A stretch of DNA of 64,000 nt from assembly GCF_000348805.1 (NCBI RefSeq), contig NC_020510.1:496001-560000 (forward strand), written 5' to 3'. Shown here piece after piece: positions 43,209-51,790 of the stretch. The position numbers and the translations under genes were made by a program. The first letter of the stretch is position 1, and each line of letters opens with the position of its first letter. This DNA comes from Blattabacterium cuenoti BPAA. GTDB taxonomy: Bacteria; Bacteroidota; Bacteroidia; Flavobacteriales; Blattabacteriaceae. The notes below the pieces were generated by a model, which saw nothing but the letters and a program-made list of their open reading frames with translations, did not search any database and was not told where the DNA came from.

Positions 43209-43219
43209 AAGATAAAAAT

Positions 43220-45364
43220 ATGCCAGATATAGTAAAAGAAACCATATCTATGAAAGACGGGCGTACTATCATTATAGAAACAGGAAGATTGGCAAAACAA
43301 GCAGATGGAGCCGTTATAGTACGTGAAAAAAATACGATGCTTTTGGCAACTGTAGTCGTTTCCAAAGAAACAAAAAATGAGTCCCCTTTTTTACCTTTAA
43401 CAGTAGATTATAGAGAAAAATATTCTGCTGGAGGAAAAATTCCTGGAGGGTTTATAAAAAGAGAAGGAAGACCTTCTGATGAAGAAATTTTAACAATGAG
43501 ATTAGTTGATCGTGTTTTAAGACCAACATTTCCAGATTCTTTTAAAAAAGAAATACAAGTTATGATTTCGTTACTTTCATATGATAAAACGGTATTGCCA
43601 GATGGGTTAGCTGGATTAGCGGCTTCAACAGCTTTATCAGTAGCAGGAATTCCTTTTAATGGTCCTATATCAGAAATACGTATTATCCGTTTAAATGGAA
43701 AATTCATTATTAATCCTAGTTTAGATCAGTTAAAAAAATCGGATATAGATTTAATAGTCGGAGCTTCAAATCATTCTATTATTATGATAGAAGGAGAAAT
43801 GAAGGAAATCAAAGAAAATGAATTTTTGGAAACTGTGATTACAGCTCATAAAGCTATAAAAACACAAATAGAAGCTCAAATCCGTTTAATCGATAAATTG
43901 TCAAATAAACAACGGATTTTTTTCTTTGATGATCAAGGATCTATAAATTCGTATCAAGAAAATAAAATATTAAAAAAAGAACTTTTTTTATTTTCATATG
44001 AAAAAATTGAAAAAATTTATCAAAACTTTATAAATAAAAAAACTAGATCTATTCAAGAAAAAATTGTACTAAACGAGTTTAAAAAAAATTTTTTAACAGA
44101 AGAAAAAATAGAGAAAAAAGAAGCGATTATTGATCAGTTCTTTGAAGAAATTAAAAAAAAAATAACTAGAAATTTAGTTCTAAAAAAAGGAGTCCGATTG
44201 GATGGTAGAACGAATAAACAAATCCGTTCAATATCTAGTTTTGTAAATTATTTACCTGGAGTACACGGTTCTGCTTTATTTTCAAGAGGAGAAACTCAAT
44301 CTTTAACTACAGTTACATTAGGTTCATCCTTAGATGCTAACAAAATTGATAATGTTATTATGGAAAATCAAGAAAAATTCTATTTACATTACAATTTTCC
44401 CCCTTTTTCTACAGGAGAAATACGTTCTATAAGAGGAGTTTCTCGACGTGAAGTAGGTCATGGAAATTTAGCTCAACGTGCATTAAAAAATATTATACCC
44501 AATAATCCATATACAATTCGTGTTGTTTCGGATATCCTGGAATCAAATGGTTCGTCTTCTATGGCTACAGTTTGTGCTGCTAGTTTAGCATTAATGGATG
44601 CAGGAATTCCTATAGAAAATCCTGTTTCCGGAATTGCTATGGGATTATTTATGGAAAATGAAAAAAAAGTTATTATATCAGATATAATAGGAGAAGAAGA
44701 TCATTTTGGAGATTTAGATTTCAAAATAACAGGAACTAAATGTGGAATGACAGCTTGTCAAATGGATGTAAAAACCATGATAGGAGTCACATACGATCTT
44801 TTGAATCAAATTTTAATACAAGCTCTAGAAGGGCGTATTTTTATTTTAAAAAAAATGTTGGAAACTTTGCCTAGATATAGGAAAAAAATGAAACCTCATG
44901 CTCCCAAAATATATACTCTTAATATTCCAAAAGATTTTATAGGTTCAGTTATAGGTCCAGGTGGAAAAGTTATTCAAGAAATCCAATCATGTACCAATAC
45001 AAATATTTTAATTGAAGAAAAAGGAAATTTGGGATACATTGAAATTTTAGGAAAAGATGATGAAAAAATAAAAAAAGCAATCAATAGGATTCAACAAATT
45101 GCTTTTGTTCCTGAATTAGGAAAAGTTTATCAAGCAAAAGTTAAATCTATAAAAGATTTTGGGGCTTTTGTTGAAATATCTAAAGGAGTTGAAGGGTTGC
45201 TGCATATTTCGGAAATCGGATGGAAAAGATTGAATAAGATAGAAGAAGAGTTTCATGTGGGAGATATTATTGACGTTAAATTTATGGGAATAGATGAAAA
45301 AAATAAAAAAATGAAACTCTCTAGAAAAGTCCTTTTACCCCGTCCTGGAAAAAAAAATGAATAA
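43220..45364 (+). CDS. pnp: Polyribonucleotide nucleotidyltransferase (PNPase)
   Basis: Phosphorolytic 3'-5' exoribonuclease and core of the RNA degradosome-like machinery. The 714-residue protein has two RNase PH domains (about 1-140 and 330-540, with FSRGETQSLTTVTLG and GDLDFKITGTKCGMTACQMDVK), then a KH domain (IGSVIGPGGKVIQEIQ near 575) and an S1 domain (GKVYQAKVKSIKDFGAFVEISKGVEGLLHISEI). All parts are intact. Its stop is 13 bases from the rpoD start. Confidence 0.97.
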   Translation: MPDIVKETISMKDGRTIIIETGRLAKQADGAVIVREKNTMLLATVVVSKETKNESPFLPLTVDYREKYSAGGKIPGGFIKREGRPSDEEILTMRLVDRVLRPTFPDSFKKEIQVMISLLSYDKTVLPDGLAGLAASTALSVAGIPFNGPISEIRIIRLNGKFIINPSLDQLKKSDIDLIVGASNHSIIMIEGEMKEIKENEFLETVITAHKAIKTQIEAQIRLIDKLSNKQRIFFFDDQGSINSYQENKILKKELFLFSYEKIEKIYQNFINKKTRSIQEKIVLNEFKKNFLTEEKIEKKEAIIDQFFEEIKKKITRNLVLKKGVRLDGRTNKQIRSISSFVNYLPGVHGSALFSRGETQSLTTVTLGSSLDANKIDNVIMENQEKFYLHYNFPPFSTGEIRSIRGVSRREVGHGNLAQRALKNIIPNNPYTIRVVSDILESNGSSSMATVCAASLALMDAGIPIENPVSGIAMGLFMENEKKVIISDIIGEEDHFGDLDFKITGTKCGMTACQMDVKTMIGVTYDLLNQILIQALEGRIFILKKMLETLPRYRKKMKPHAPKIYTLNIPKDFIGSVIGPGGKVIQEIQSCTNTNILIEEKGNLGYIEILGKDDEKIKKAINRIQQIAFVPELGKVYQAKVKSIKDFGAFVEISKGVEGLLHISEIGWKRLNKIEEEFHVGDIIDVKFMGIDEKNKKMKLSRKVLLPRPGKKNE

Positions 45365-45377
45365 AAAGAAAAAAAAT

Positions 45378-46241
45378 ATGAGACAACTTAAAATTACTAA
45401 ACAAGTCACAAATCGTGAATCTGAATCGTTGGATAAATATCTTCATGAAATAGGGAAAATTCCATTATTAACTCCAGAAGAAGAAGTAGAATACGCTCGT
45501 AGAGCAAGAAAAGGGGATGCTACTGCTATAGATAAACTTATCAATGCAAATTTACGTTTTGTTGTTTCTGTTGCTAAACAATATCAAAATCAAGGATTAA
45601 GTTTATGTGATTTAATTAATGAAGGAAATTTAGGTTTAATAAAAGGAATATTACGTTTTGATGAAACAAGAGGTTTTAAATGTATTTCTTATGTTGTATG
45701 GTGGATTAGACAAGCAATTTTACAAGCTATTGCTGAACAATCACGTTCTATTAGACAACCTACAAATAAATTAGCTCTTTTAAACAAAATACTAAAAACT
45801 CTTGCTCAATTAGAACAAGAATTGCAAAGAACTCCTTCTGCGAGAGAAATAGCAGAATATTTAAATATGAATGAAAAAGATGTTGAAGAGTCTATAAAAA
45901 ACTCAGGAAGACATGTTTCAATGGATGCTCCATTGGTAGAAGGAGAAGATTCAAATTTATATGACTTAGTTCGATCTGATGAATCTCCTCGTCCAGATGA
46001 ACATTTGGAAAAAGAATCTTTACGTAAAGATATAAAAAGAATTTTAGAAACTTTAAGTGAAAGAGAACGTCGTGTAATTATTTTACATTTTGGATTAAAT
46101 GGATCCCCTCCCATGACTTTAGAAGAAGTAGGTCAATCTTGTGATTTAACAAGAGAACGAGTCAGACAAATTGAAAGTATAGCTTTAAAAAGACTCAAAC
46201 ATTCTTCTAGAAGTAAAATATTAAAACCTTATTTAGGATAA
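45378..46241 (+). CDS. rpoD: Primary sigma factor RpoD (sigma-70 family)
   Basis: Housekeeping sigma factor, 287 residues from MRQLKITKQVTNRESESLDKYL. That start and short length match Bacteroidota RpoD, which lacks the long region 1.1. Region 2 RFVVSVAKQYQNQGLSLCDLINEGNLGL with the FDETRGFKCISYVVWWIRQAI core is intact, as are region 3, and region 4.2 with GQSCDLTRERVRQIESIALKRLK. An ATG at 45357 would add 7 residues and overlap pnp. This sigma recognises TAnnTTTG/-33 TTTG promoters in the phylum. Confidence 0.96.
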   Translation: MRQLKITKQVTNRESESLDKYLHEIGKIPLLTPEEEVEYARRARKGDATAIDKLINANLRFVVSVAKQYQNQGLSLCDLINEGNLGLIKGILRFDETRGFKCISYVVWWIRQAILQAIAEQSRSIRQPTNKLALLNKILKTLAQLEQELQRTPSAREIAEYLNMNEKDVEESIKNSGRHVSMDAPLVEGEDSNLYDLVRSDESPRPDEHLEKESLRKDIKRILETLSERERRVIILHFGLNGSPPMTLEEVGQSCDLTRERVRQIESIALKRLKHSSRSKILKPYLG

Positions 46242-46250
46242 AAAAAAATG

Positions 46251-46325
46251 CGACCTCGAAGGGATTCGAACCCATAACCTTCTGATCCGTAGTCAGATGC
46301 TCTATCCAAATTAAGCTACGAGGCC
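46251..46325 (-). tRNA. tRNA-Arg (anticodon ACG)
   Basis: Cloverleaf on the minus strand: acceptor GGCCTCG pairs with CGAGGTC (one G-T pair), the anticodon stem is TCTGA/TCAGA around a CTACGGA loop with anticodon ACG, and the T loop is TTCGAAT. A34 is normally deaminated to inosine to read CGT, CGC and CGA. CCA is not encoded. It lies 25 bases after tpiA on the same strand and may be cut from that transcript. Confidence 0.94.
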
Positions 46326-46350
46326 AATATAACTAAATATACTAACTAAA

Positions 46351-47109
46351 TCATGATTGAACAATTTTCAAGAATTTTTTCAGTTCCATAGATGAAGAAC
46401 CTACAAGTCCTCCATCTATATCCTTTTGATAAAAAAGATCTTTTGCGTTAAAATCATTGATACTTCCTCCATATAAAATAGGTATTCGATTAGAGATCCT
46501 TTCTCCATATTTTTCTAAAAGTAAAGAACGAATAAATTCATGCATTGTCTGAGCTTGTTCAAATGTAGCTGTTTTTCCTGTTCCAATAGCCCATATTGGT
46601 TCATATGCTATATAAAAAGATTTTATTTCATCTGATGAACAATCAAAAACAGTTTTTTTTAATTGATCTTTAATAATTTCAAATTGTTGATCATTGGATC
46701 TTTCCAAATAGGATTCTCCCACACAAAAAATAATATTTAAACCATATTTTAATGCTATTTTTATCTTTTTTAATAAAACATTATTCTTTTCAAAGAAAAA
46801 TTCTCTACGTTCACTATGTCCTAGTATCACTTTTTGGACTCCTATCGATTTTAACATAGAAGCTGATACTTCTCCTGTATAAGGCCCTTTCTCCTTTTGA
46901 TGAATATTTTGAGCTGCAATATTTAAAGTTGTTCCTTGTGAAATTTGATTTGAAATATGTAAAAAAGGAAAAGAGGGAGCTATAATAATTTCTTTATTAT
47001 GATTGATTTTTTTCTCAAAAACAATTTTTAAAAAATTTCTAATAAAAGAAGTCGTTTCGTGAAAGTCATAATTCATTTTCCAGTTTGCAATAACAACCTT
47101 TTTTCTCAT
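46351..47109 (-). CDS. tpiA: Triose-phosphate isomerase
   Basis: Interconverts dihydroxyacetone phosphate and glyceraldehyde 3-phosphate. The 252-residue barrel has NWKMN near residue 10 (catalytic Lys), VILGHSERREFF (catalytic His), AYEPIWAIGTGKTA (catalytic Glu) and ILYGGSIND/GGLVGSSS phosphate-binding loops. Precedes tRNA-Arg and follows the DUF1599 gene on the same strand. Confidence 0.97.
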   Translation of the reverse strand: MRKKVVIANWKMNYDFHETTSFIRNFLKIVFEKKINHNKEIIIAPSFPFLHISNQISQGTTLNIAAQNIHQKEKGPYTGEVSASMLKSIGVQKVILGHSERREFFFEKNNVLLKKIKIALKYGLNIIFCVGESYLERSNDQQFEIIKDQLKKTVFDCSSDEIKSFYIAYEPIWAIGTGKTATFEQAQTMHEFIRSLLLEKYGERISNRIPILYGGSINDFNAKDLFYQKDIDGGLVGSSSMELKKFLKIVQS

Positions 47110-47159
47110 TTTTTTGAAAATATTTTTAAATGTAAATATAAAAAATTGTATTTTCTAAA

Positions 47160-47663
47160 TTAAAAATTTTGTCTTAATAAAAAAATGATTTGGACTAGTA
47201 TTTTAAAACAGAATTTTTCTAATTCTTTGAATAAAATTTTTTCTTTCTTTTTTTTTAAGAATAAAATATTTTCCAAAACATTCTTTATAGAAAATTGGAT
47301 AAAAGTTTTATCCATACAATCTATATAATTTTTTATTTTCTTCAATTTTTTATTATAAATCAAAATCACATCATTGTTTGATACTTTTTTATGAAAATGC
47401 GATGTAGAATAAATTTCCAATTTTATTAATATGATTATTAAATAATTTACAATATCTATATATGTATCTGTTATTTTTTCCTCTTTAATTTTTTGATATC
47501 CTTTTGATTGAATATTTTTTATACGGACTATTTTCATCAAAATTTGATCTATTATAGAATAATTATGAAAAAAAACCCATGAAATTCCATAATCTTTTAA
47601 TTTTTCTAAAAAAAGTTTTCTACATTTATGAATAATCAAGTCATCAGTAGATGAAAAATTCAT
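47160..47663 (-). CDS. DUF1599 family protein
   Basis: The 167-residue protein resembles the Bacteroidota DUF1599 (nucleotide modification-associated) family: KCRKLFLEKLKDYGISW, SIIDQILMKIVRIKNIQSKG and IVNYLIIILIKLE follow that pattern. DUF1599 proteins usually carry a duplicated unit and the second half here looks lysine-rich and weakly conserved. No catalytic residues can be named. It sits between tpiA and folP, as in many Flavobacteriia, and is divergent from folP across 44 bases. Confidence 0.72.
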   Translation of the reverse strand: MNFSSTDDLIIHKCRKLFLEKLKDYGISWVFFHNYSIIDQILMKIVRIKNIQSKGYQKIKEEKITDTYIDIVNYLIIILIKLEIYSTSHFHKKVSNNDVILIYNKKLKKIKNYIDCMDKTFIQFSIKNVLENILFLKKKKEKILFKELEKFCFKILVQIIFLLRQNF

Positions 47664-47707
47664 GTTATTTAATTTTATAACAAATTACTAAATAAATAGT
47701 TTTTTCA

Positions 47708-48541
47708 ATGATAATTAATTGTGCAGGCACTTTATTACATTTAAAAGAACCAAAAATAATGGGTATTGTAAATTTAACTCCTGACTCTTTTTATGATGGA
47801 GGGAAATTTTGTTCTGAATATAGTATATTACAACATATAGAAACTTTATTAAATGAAGGTTCTGATTTTATAGATATTGGAGGTTGTTCCACACGACCAG
47901 GATCAAAATTGATAACGGAAAAAGAAGAAATAAAAAGAGTCATAAAACCTATTCGTACCATCATAAAAAATTTTAAAAATATTAGAATATCTATAGATAC
48001 TTTTCGAAGCGAAGTAGCTAGAATAGCAGTGGAAGAAGGGGCTGTAATGATAAATGATATATCAGGAGGAAAATTGGATAAAAATATGTTTCCTTTGTTA
48101 GGAAAACTTAAAATTCCATATATACTAAATCATATGAAAGGAATCCCTGAAAATATGCAGAAAAATCCATACTATCATGAAAATATAATAACAGAAATAA
48201 ATAATTTTTTTTCTGAAAAAATTTACTATTTAAAACAACATAGAATTCATGACATTATTTTAGATCCTGGATTTGGTTTTGGAAAAACACTAGAACAAAA
48301 TTTTCAATTGTTAAAACACTTATTTTTATTAGGGTTTCAAGATTATCCAATTTTAGTTGGCGTTTCTAGAAAATCTATGATCAAATTTATTTTAAAAACT
48401 TCTTATAAAGAATCACTAAATGCAACTTCTATTATTCATACTATAGCACTTTTAAATGGATCTAAATTTTTACGTGTGCATGATGTAAAAGAAGCTGTAG
48501 AATGCATTAAATTAATACAATATTATAGAAAAATTTTATAA
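47708..48541 (+). CDS. folP: Dihydropteroate synthase
   Basis: Condenses 4-aminobenzoate with hydroxymethyl-dihydropterin pyrophosphate in folate synthesis; the sulfonamide target. Recognised by IMGIVNLTPDSFYDGGKF, FIDIGGCSTRPGS (usual GGESTRPG, with Cys here in place of Glu), and LDPGFGFGKTLEQNF. The 277-residue length is normal. Upstream of cdaA on the same strand, a neighbourhood conserved in Bacteroidota. Confidence 0.95.
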   Translation: MIINCAGTLLHLKEPKIMGIVNLTPDSFYDGGKFCSEYSILQHIETLLNEGSDFIDIGGCSTRPGSKLITEKEEIKRVIKPIRTIIKNFKNIRISIDTFRSEVARIAVEEGAVMINDISGGKLDKNMFPLLGKLKIPYILNHMKGIPENMQKNPYYHENIITEINNFFSEKIYYLKQHRIHDIILDPGFGFGKTLEQNFQLLKHLFLLGFQDYPILVGVSRKSMIKFILKTSYKESLNATSIIHTIALLNGSKFLRVHDVKEAVECIKLIQYYRKIL

Positions 48542-48603
48542 TTCACTAATACTTGTATTATTTTTGTGTTTGTTGTTAGGTTTTTTTTTCATTATTTCAT
48601 TTA

Positions 48604-49362
48604 TTGAAAATTTCTTTTGTTGATATTTTAGATATTTTTTTAGTAACCATTATTCTATTTCAAGTATATAGATTGGTTTACAAAACTGCTGCTTTAAATA
48701 TTTTTTACGGTATCATTGCTACTTTTATTTTCTGGAAAGTAGTAGAAATTTATAAAATGAAACTTCTTAGCATAGTTATAAGTGCTTTTTTTAAAGGAGG
48801 TTTTTTAGCTTTAATCATTGTATTTCAACCAGAAATTAGAAAATTTCTACTTATAGTCGGAAGTAAAATTTTTTTTAAAAAATTTATATTTTCTATCTTT
48901 AAAAAATCAGGAGTATCAATTAAAACTGAAACAATAGATAGCATTGTAAATGCTTGTGCTATTTTTTCAGGAGACAAAACAGGTGTTCTAATTGTTATTC
49001 AATTACATCAAGATTTAAAAGAATTCATCCAAAATGGAGACGAAATGGATGCGAAAGTGAATATTTCTATCTTAGAAAGCATTTTCTACAAAAATAGTCC
49101 ATTACATGATGGAGCTGTAGTTATTATAGAAAATAAAATCATAAAAACAAGAGCCATTCTTCCTGTTTCCTACAATAAAGAAATTCCATCTCGTTTAGGA
49201 TTAAGACATAGAGCTGCCATTGGTTTATCTGAAAAGACGGATGCTATATGCCTTGTAATATCCGAAGAAACAGGTTATATTTCTTACATAAAAGATCAAA
49301 AAAGAACTGTCATCACTAATATTAATAATTTAAAAATGAAACTTGAAGAAGATTTACTTTAA
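48604..49362 (+). CDS. cdaA: Diadenylate cyclase (c-di-AMP synthase)
   Basis: Membrane-anchored CdaA/DacA-type enzyme making the second messenger c-di-AMP from two ATP. About three hydrophobic segments lie in the first 90 residues, followed by the DAC domain with its two hallmark motifs: DGAVVI (DGA) and LRHRAAIG (RHR). The 252-residue length matches. The start is TTG at 48604: no ATG occurs between the upstream in-frame stop (48577) and the first conserved segment. Follows folP by 62 bases, precedes murF. Confidence 0.92.
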   Translation: MKISFVDILDIFLVTIILFQVYRLVYKTAALNIFYGIIATFIFWKVVEIYKMKLLSIVISAFFKGGFLALIIVFQPEIRKFLLIVGSKIFFKKFIFSIFKKSGVSIKTETIDSIVNACAIFSGDKTGVLIVIQLHQDLKEFIQNGDEMDAKVNISILESIFYKNSPLHDGAVVIIENKIIKTRAILPVSYNKEIPSRLGLRHRAAIGLSEKTDAICLVISEETGYISYIKDQKRTVITNINNLKMKLEEDLL

Positions 49363-49394
49363 TTATTTATTAAAATATATTAATATGATTTTTT

Positions 49395-50696
49395 ATGAAT
49401 ATTCAAAATTTATATCAATTATATTCTATTTCTTCTGGTATAGAAATAAACAGTAAAAAAGTGAAAAAAGGATCTATTTTTATAGCTTTAAAAGGAAAAA
49501 ATTTTGATGGAAATCAATTTGCAGATGAAGCCATTTCAAATGGAGCGATCCTAGCTATAGTAGATAACAAAAGATCTGTTTTTTCCAAAAAAAAAATTAT
49601 TTCTGTGAAAAATACATTATATTTTCTACATGAACTAGCAATGTATCATAGATATGAATTACATCACATTCCTATTATAGTTATCACTGGAAGTAATGGA
49701 AAAACAACGACAAAAGAACTTACTGTAGCTATTCTTTCTAAGAAATATAAAAAAGTTCATTACACAAAAAATAATTTTAATAATCATATAGGAATTCCAT
49801 TAACTATACTTTCCATGCCTATGGATACACAAATATCTGTAATGGAAATTGGGGCAAATCATGAAAAAGAAATAGAAAAAATGTGTTCTATTATTAATCC
49901 AGATTATGGATATATAACCAATTTTGGAAAAGCTCATTTAGAAGGATTTAAAAGTATAGAAGGAATCATACGAAGCAAATTAGAGTTATATGATTTTTTA
50001 AAAAAAAATAAAAAAGTAGTATTTATTAATGGAGATGATCCTATTCAATTGTCTAATAGTACGGAAATGAATCGATATATATTTTCAGGAATAAAAAAAA
50101 AAAATTCGGATATCAATGTTCAATATTTATGGAAAAAAAATAGTATAAAATCTTCTTTATCCATTCAAAATATAGAAATTGTTTCTTCTTTAATAGGAGA
50201 TTACAATTTATATAATATCGCTTCTGCTATCTCTATTGGAACATATTTCAAAATTTCTTTAAAAAAAATAAAAGAAGCAGTAGAAGAATATGTTCCTAAT
50301 AATTATCGTTCTCAAATTTTGACGAAAAATAATGTCAAAATTATTATAGATTGTTATAACGCAAATCCGACTAGCATGATAGAAGCTCTTACCTTTTTTA
50401 ACAAAATACAAGGAAAAAAAATCGTGATATTAGGAGATATGTTAGAATTAGGATTATTTTCTCATAATGAACATGAAAAAATTATTTATTTTATAAAAAA
50501 AAGCAGCATTCACATTGCTTTTCTAATTGGAAATATTTTTTTTAATACCCAAGAAACTTCATATAAAATAAAAAAATTTATGGAAAAAGAATTTTTTGTT
50601 GAATGGATTAAAAAATACTCTATTCAAAAAACGGATTATATTCTGATTAAAGGATCTAGAAGGATTGCATTAGAAAGCATTATTGATTTAATTTAA
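49395..50696 (+). CDS. murF: UDP-MurNAc-tripeptide--D-alanyl-D-alanine ligase
   Basis: Adds D-Ala-D-Ala to the UDP-MurNAc tripeptide in the cytoplasm, using the ddl product. The N-terminal domain has SSGIEINSKKVKKGSIFIALKG; ATP-binding GSNGKTTTKELT is near residue 100; KNNFNNHIGIPLTIL and EIGANHEKEIE follow, and DCYNANPTSM with GDMLELG lies in the C-terminal domain. The 433-residue length is normal. Confidence 0.96.
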   Translation: MNIQNLYQLYSISSGIEINSKKVKKGSIFIALKGKNFDGNQFADEAISNGAILAIVDNKRSVFSKKKIISVKNTLYFLHELAMYHRYELHHIPIIVITGSNGKTTTKELTVAILSKKYKKVHYTKNNFNNHIGIPLTILSMPMDTQISVMEIGANHEKEIEKMCSIINPDYGYITNFGKAHLEGFKSIEGIIRSKLELYDFLKKNKKVVFINGDDPIQLSNSTEMNRYIFSGIKKKNSDINVQYLWKKNSIKSSLSIQNIEIVSSLIGDYNLYNIASAISIGTYFKISLKKIKEAVEEYVPNNYRSQILTKNNVKIIIDCYNANPTSMIEALTFFNKIQGKKIVILGDMLELGLFSHNEHEKIIYFIKKSSIHIAFLIGNIFFNTQETSYKIKKFMEKEFFVEWIKKYSIQKTDYILIKGSRRIALESIIDLI

Positions 50697-50710
50697 ATTC
50701 TTTTTCTTTC

Positions 50711-50741
50711 TTTGTTTATTGAATCTTAAAGATTAAATTTG
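50711..50741 (+). promoter_or_regulatory. Bacteroidota-type promoter of pdhA-aceF
   Basis: TTTG at 50711-50714 and TAAATTTG at 50734-50741 match the -33 (TTTG) and -7 (TAnnTTTG) boxes of the phylum with the usual 19-base spacer. The site lies 29 bases upstream of the pdhA ATG. Having both boxes at the correct distance makes this the best promoter candidate I found. Confidence 0.5.
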
Positions 50742-50770
50742 TATGTGATGATTTCATAAAATTCTTATTA

Positions 50771-51775
50771 ATGAAAGAAATTACCACAAAAACCTATATC
50801 AAGTGGTTCAAAGACATGTCTTTTTGGAGAAAATTTGAGGACAAATGTCGTTCCCTATACTTAAAACAAAAAATTAGAGGATTTTTGCATTTGTATAATG
50901 GACAAGAAGCGGTTCCTGCTGGATTAACCCATGCAATGGATTTGTCTAAAGACAAAATTATAACCGCTTACAGATGCCATATTTTTCCTATTTCTATGGG
51001 AGTAGATCCAAAAAAAGTAATGGCAGAACTTTTAGGAAAAAAAACAGGGACTTCTCATGGAATGGGGGGGTCTATGCATATTTTTAGCAGAAAATATCGT
51101 TTTTATGGGGGACATGGAATTGTAGGGGGACAAATTCCATTAGGGGCTGGAATTGCTTTTGCTGATAAGTATTTTAATAGAGATGCGGTTACTTTAACTA
51201 TTATGGGAGATGGCGCTGTAAGGCAAGGATCTTTGCATGAAACATTTAATATGTCTATGATATGGAAACTTCCTGTTGTCTTTATATGTGAGAATAATAA
51301 ATATGCTATGGGAACTTCTGTAAAAAGAAGCAGTTCTATAAAAGAAATTTATAAAATAGGAAAGGCATATGGTATGCCTTCTTATCCTGTGGATGGAATG
51401 GATCCAGAAAAAATAGCAAAAGCGGCTTATTCTGCTATAGAAAGAGCTAGAAAAGGAGAAGGGTCAACTTTTTTAGATATGAAAACATATAGATATAGAG
51501 GACATTCTATGTCTGATTCTGAGTTATATCGTAATAAAGAGGAAGTGAATTTGTATAAAAAAAAAGATCCTATTTTAAAATTAAGAAATACGATCATACA
51601 GAATAAATGGGAAACTATAGAAAATTTAAATACAATAGAAAATGAAGTAAAAAAAAAGGTAGAATCCTGTGTTGAATTTGCAGAAAAATCAGGTTTACCT
51701 TCTTTAGAAGAAATGTATAATGTTGTTTATCATGAAAAAAATTATCCTTTTCTAGATAAAGTTTTACCTTCATAA
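50771..51775 (+). CDS. pdhA: Pyruvate dehydrogenase E1 component, alpha subunit
   Basis: Thiamine-diphosphate subunit that decarboxylates pyruvate. Recognised by FLHLYNGQEAVPAGL, the ThDP motif GDGAVRQGSLHE ... ENNKYAMGTS (GDG-x-NN type) and the phosphorylation-loop-like YRYRGHSMSDSELYR. The 334-residue length is typical of the alpha subunit of heterotetrameric E1; the beta subunit gene is not in this window. aceF starts 15 bases downstream and lpdA lies at the left end of the window. Confidence 0.96.
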   Translation: MKEITTKTYIKWFKDMSFWRKFEDKCRSLYLKQKIRGFLHLYNGQEAVPAGLTHAMDLSKDKIITAYRCHIFPISMGVDPKKVMAELLGKKTGTSHGMGGSMHIFSRKYRFYGGHGIVGGQIPLGAGIAFADKYFNRDAVTLTIMGDGAVRQGSLHETFNMSMIWKLPVVFICENNKYAMGTSVKRSSSIKEIYKIGKAYGMPSYPVDGMDPEKIAKAAYSAIERARKGEGSTFLDMKTYRYRGHSMSDSELYRNKEEVNLYKKKDPILKLRNTIIQNKWETIENLNTIENEVKKKVESCVEFAEKSGLPSLEEMYNVVYHEKNYPFLDKVLPS

Positions 51776-51790
51776 AATAAAATAAAAATA

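Noticed and set aside
43408..43707. 99-codon minus-strand frame within pnp
   Set aside because: Antisense to the first RNase PH domain of pnp; a shadow frame.
45357..45377. Upstream ATG start for rpoD overlapping pnp
   Set aside because: The internal MRQLKITKQVT start matches the conserved Bacteroidota RpoD N terminus and avoids the overlap.
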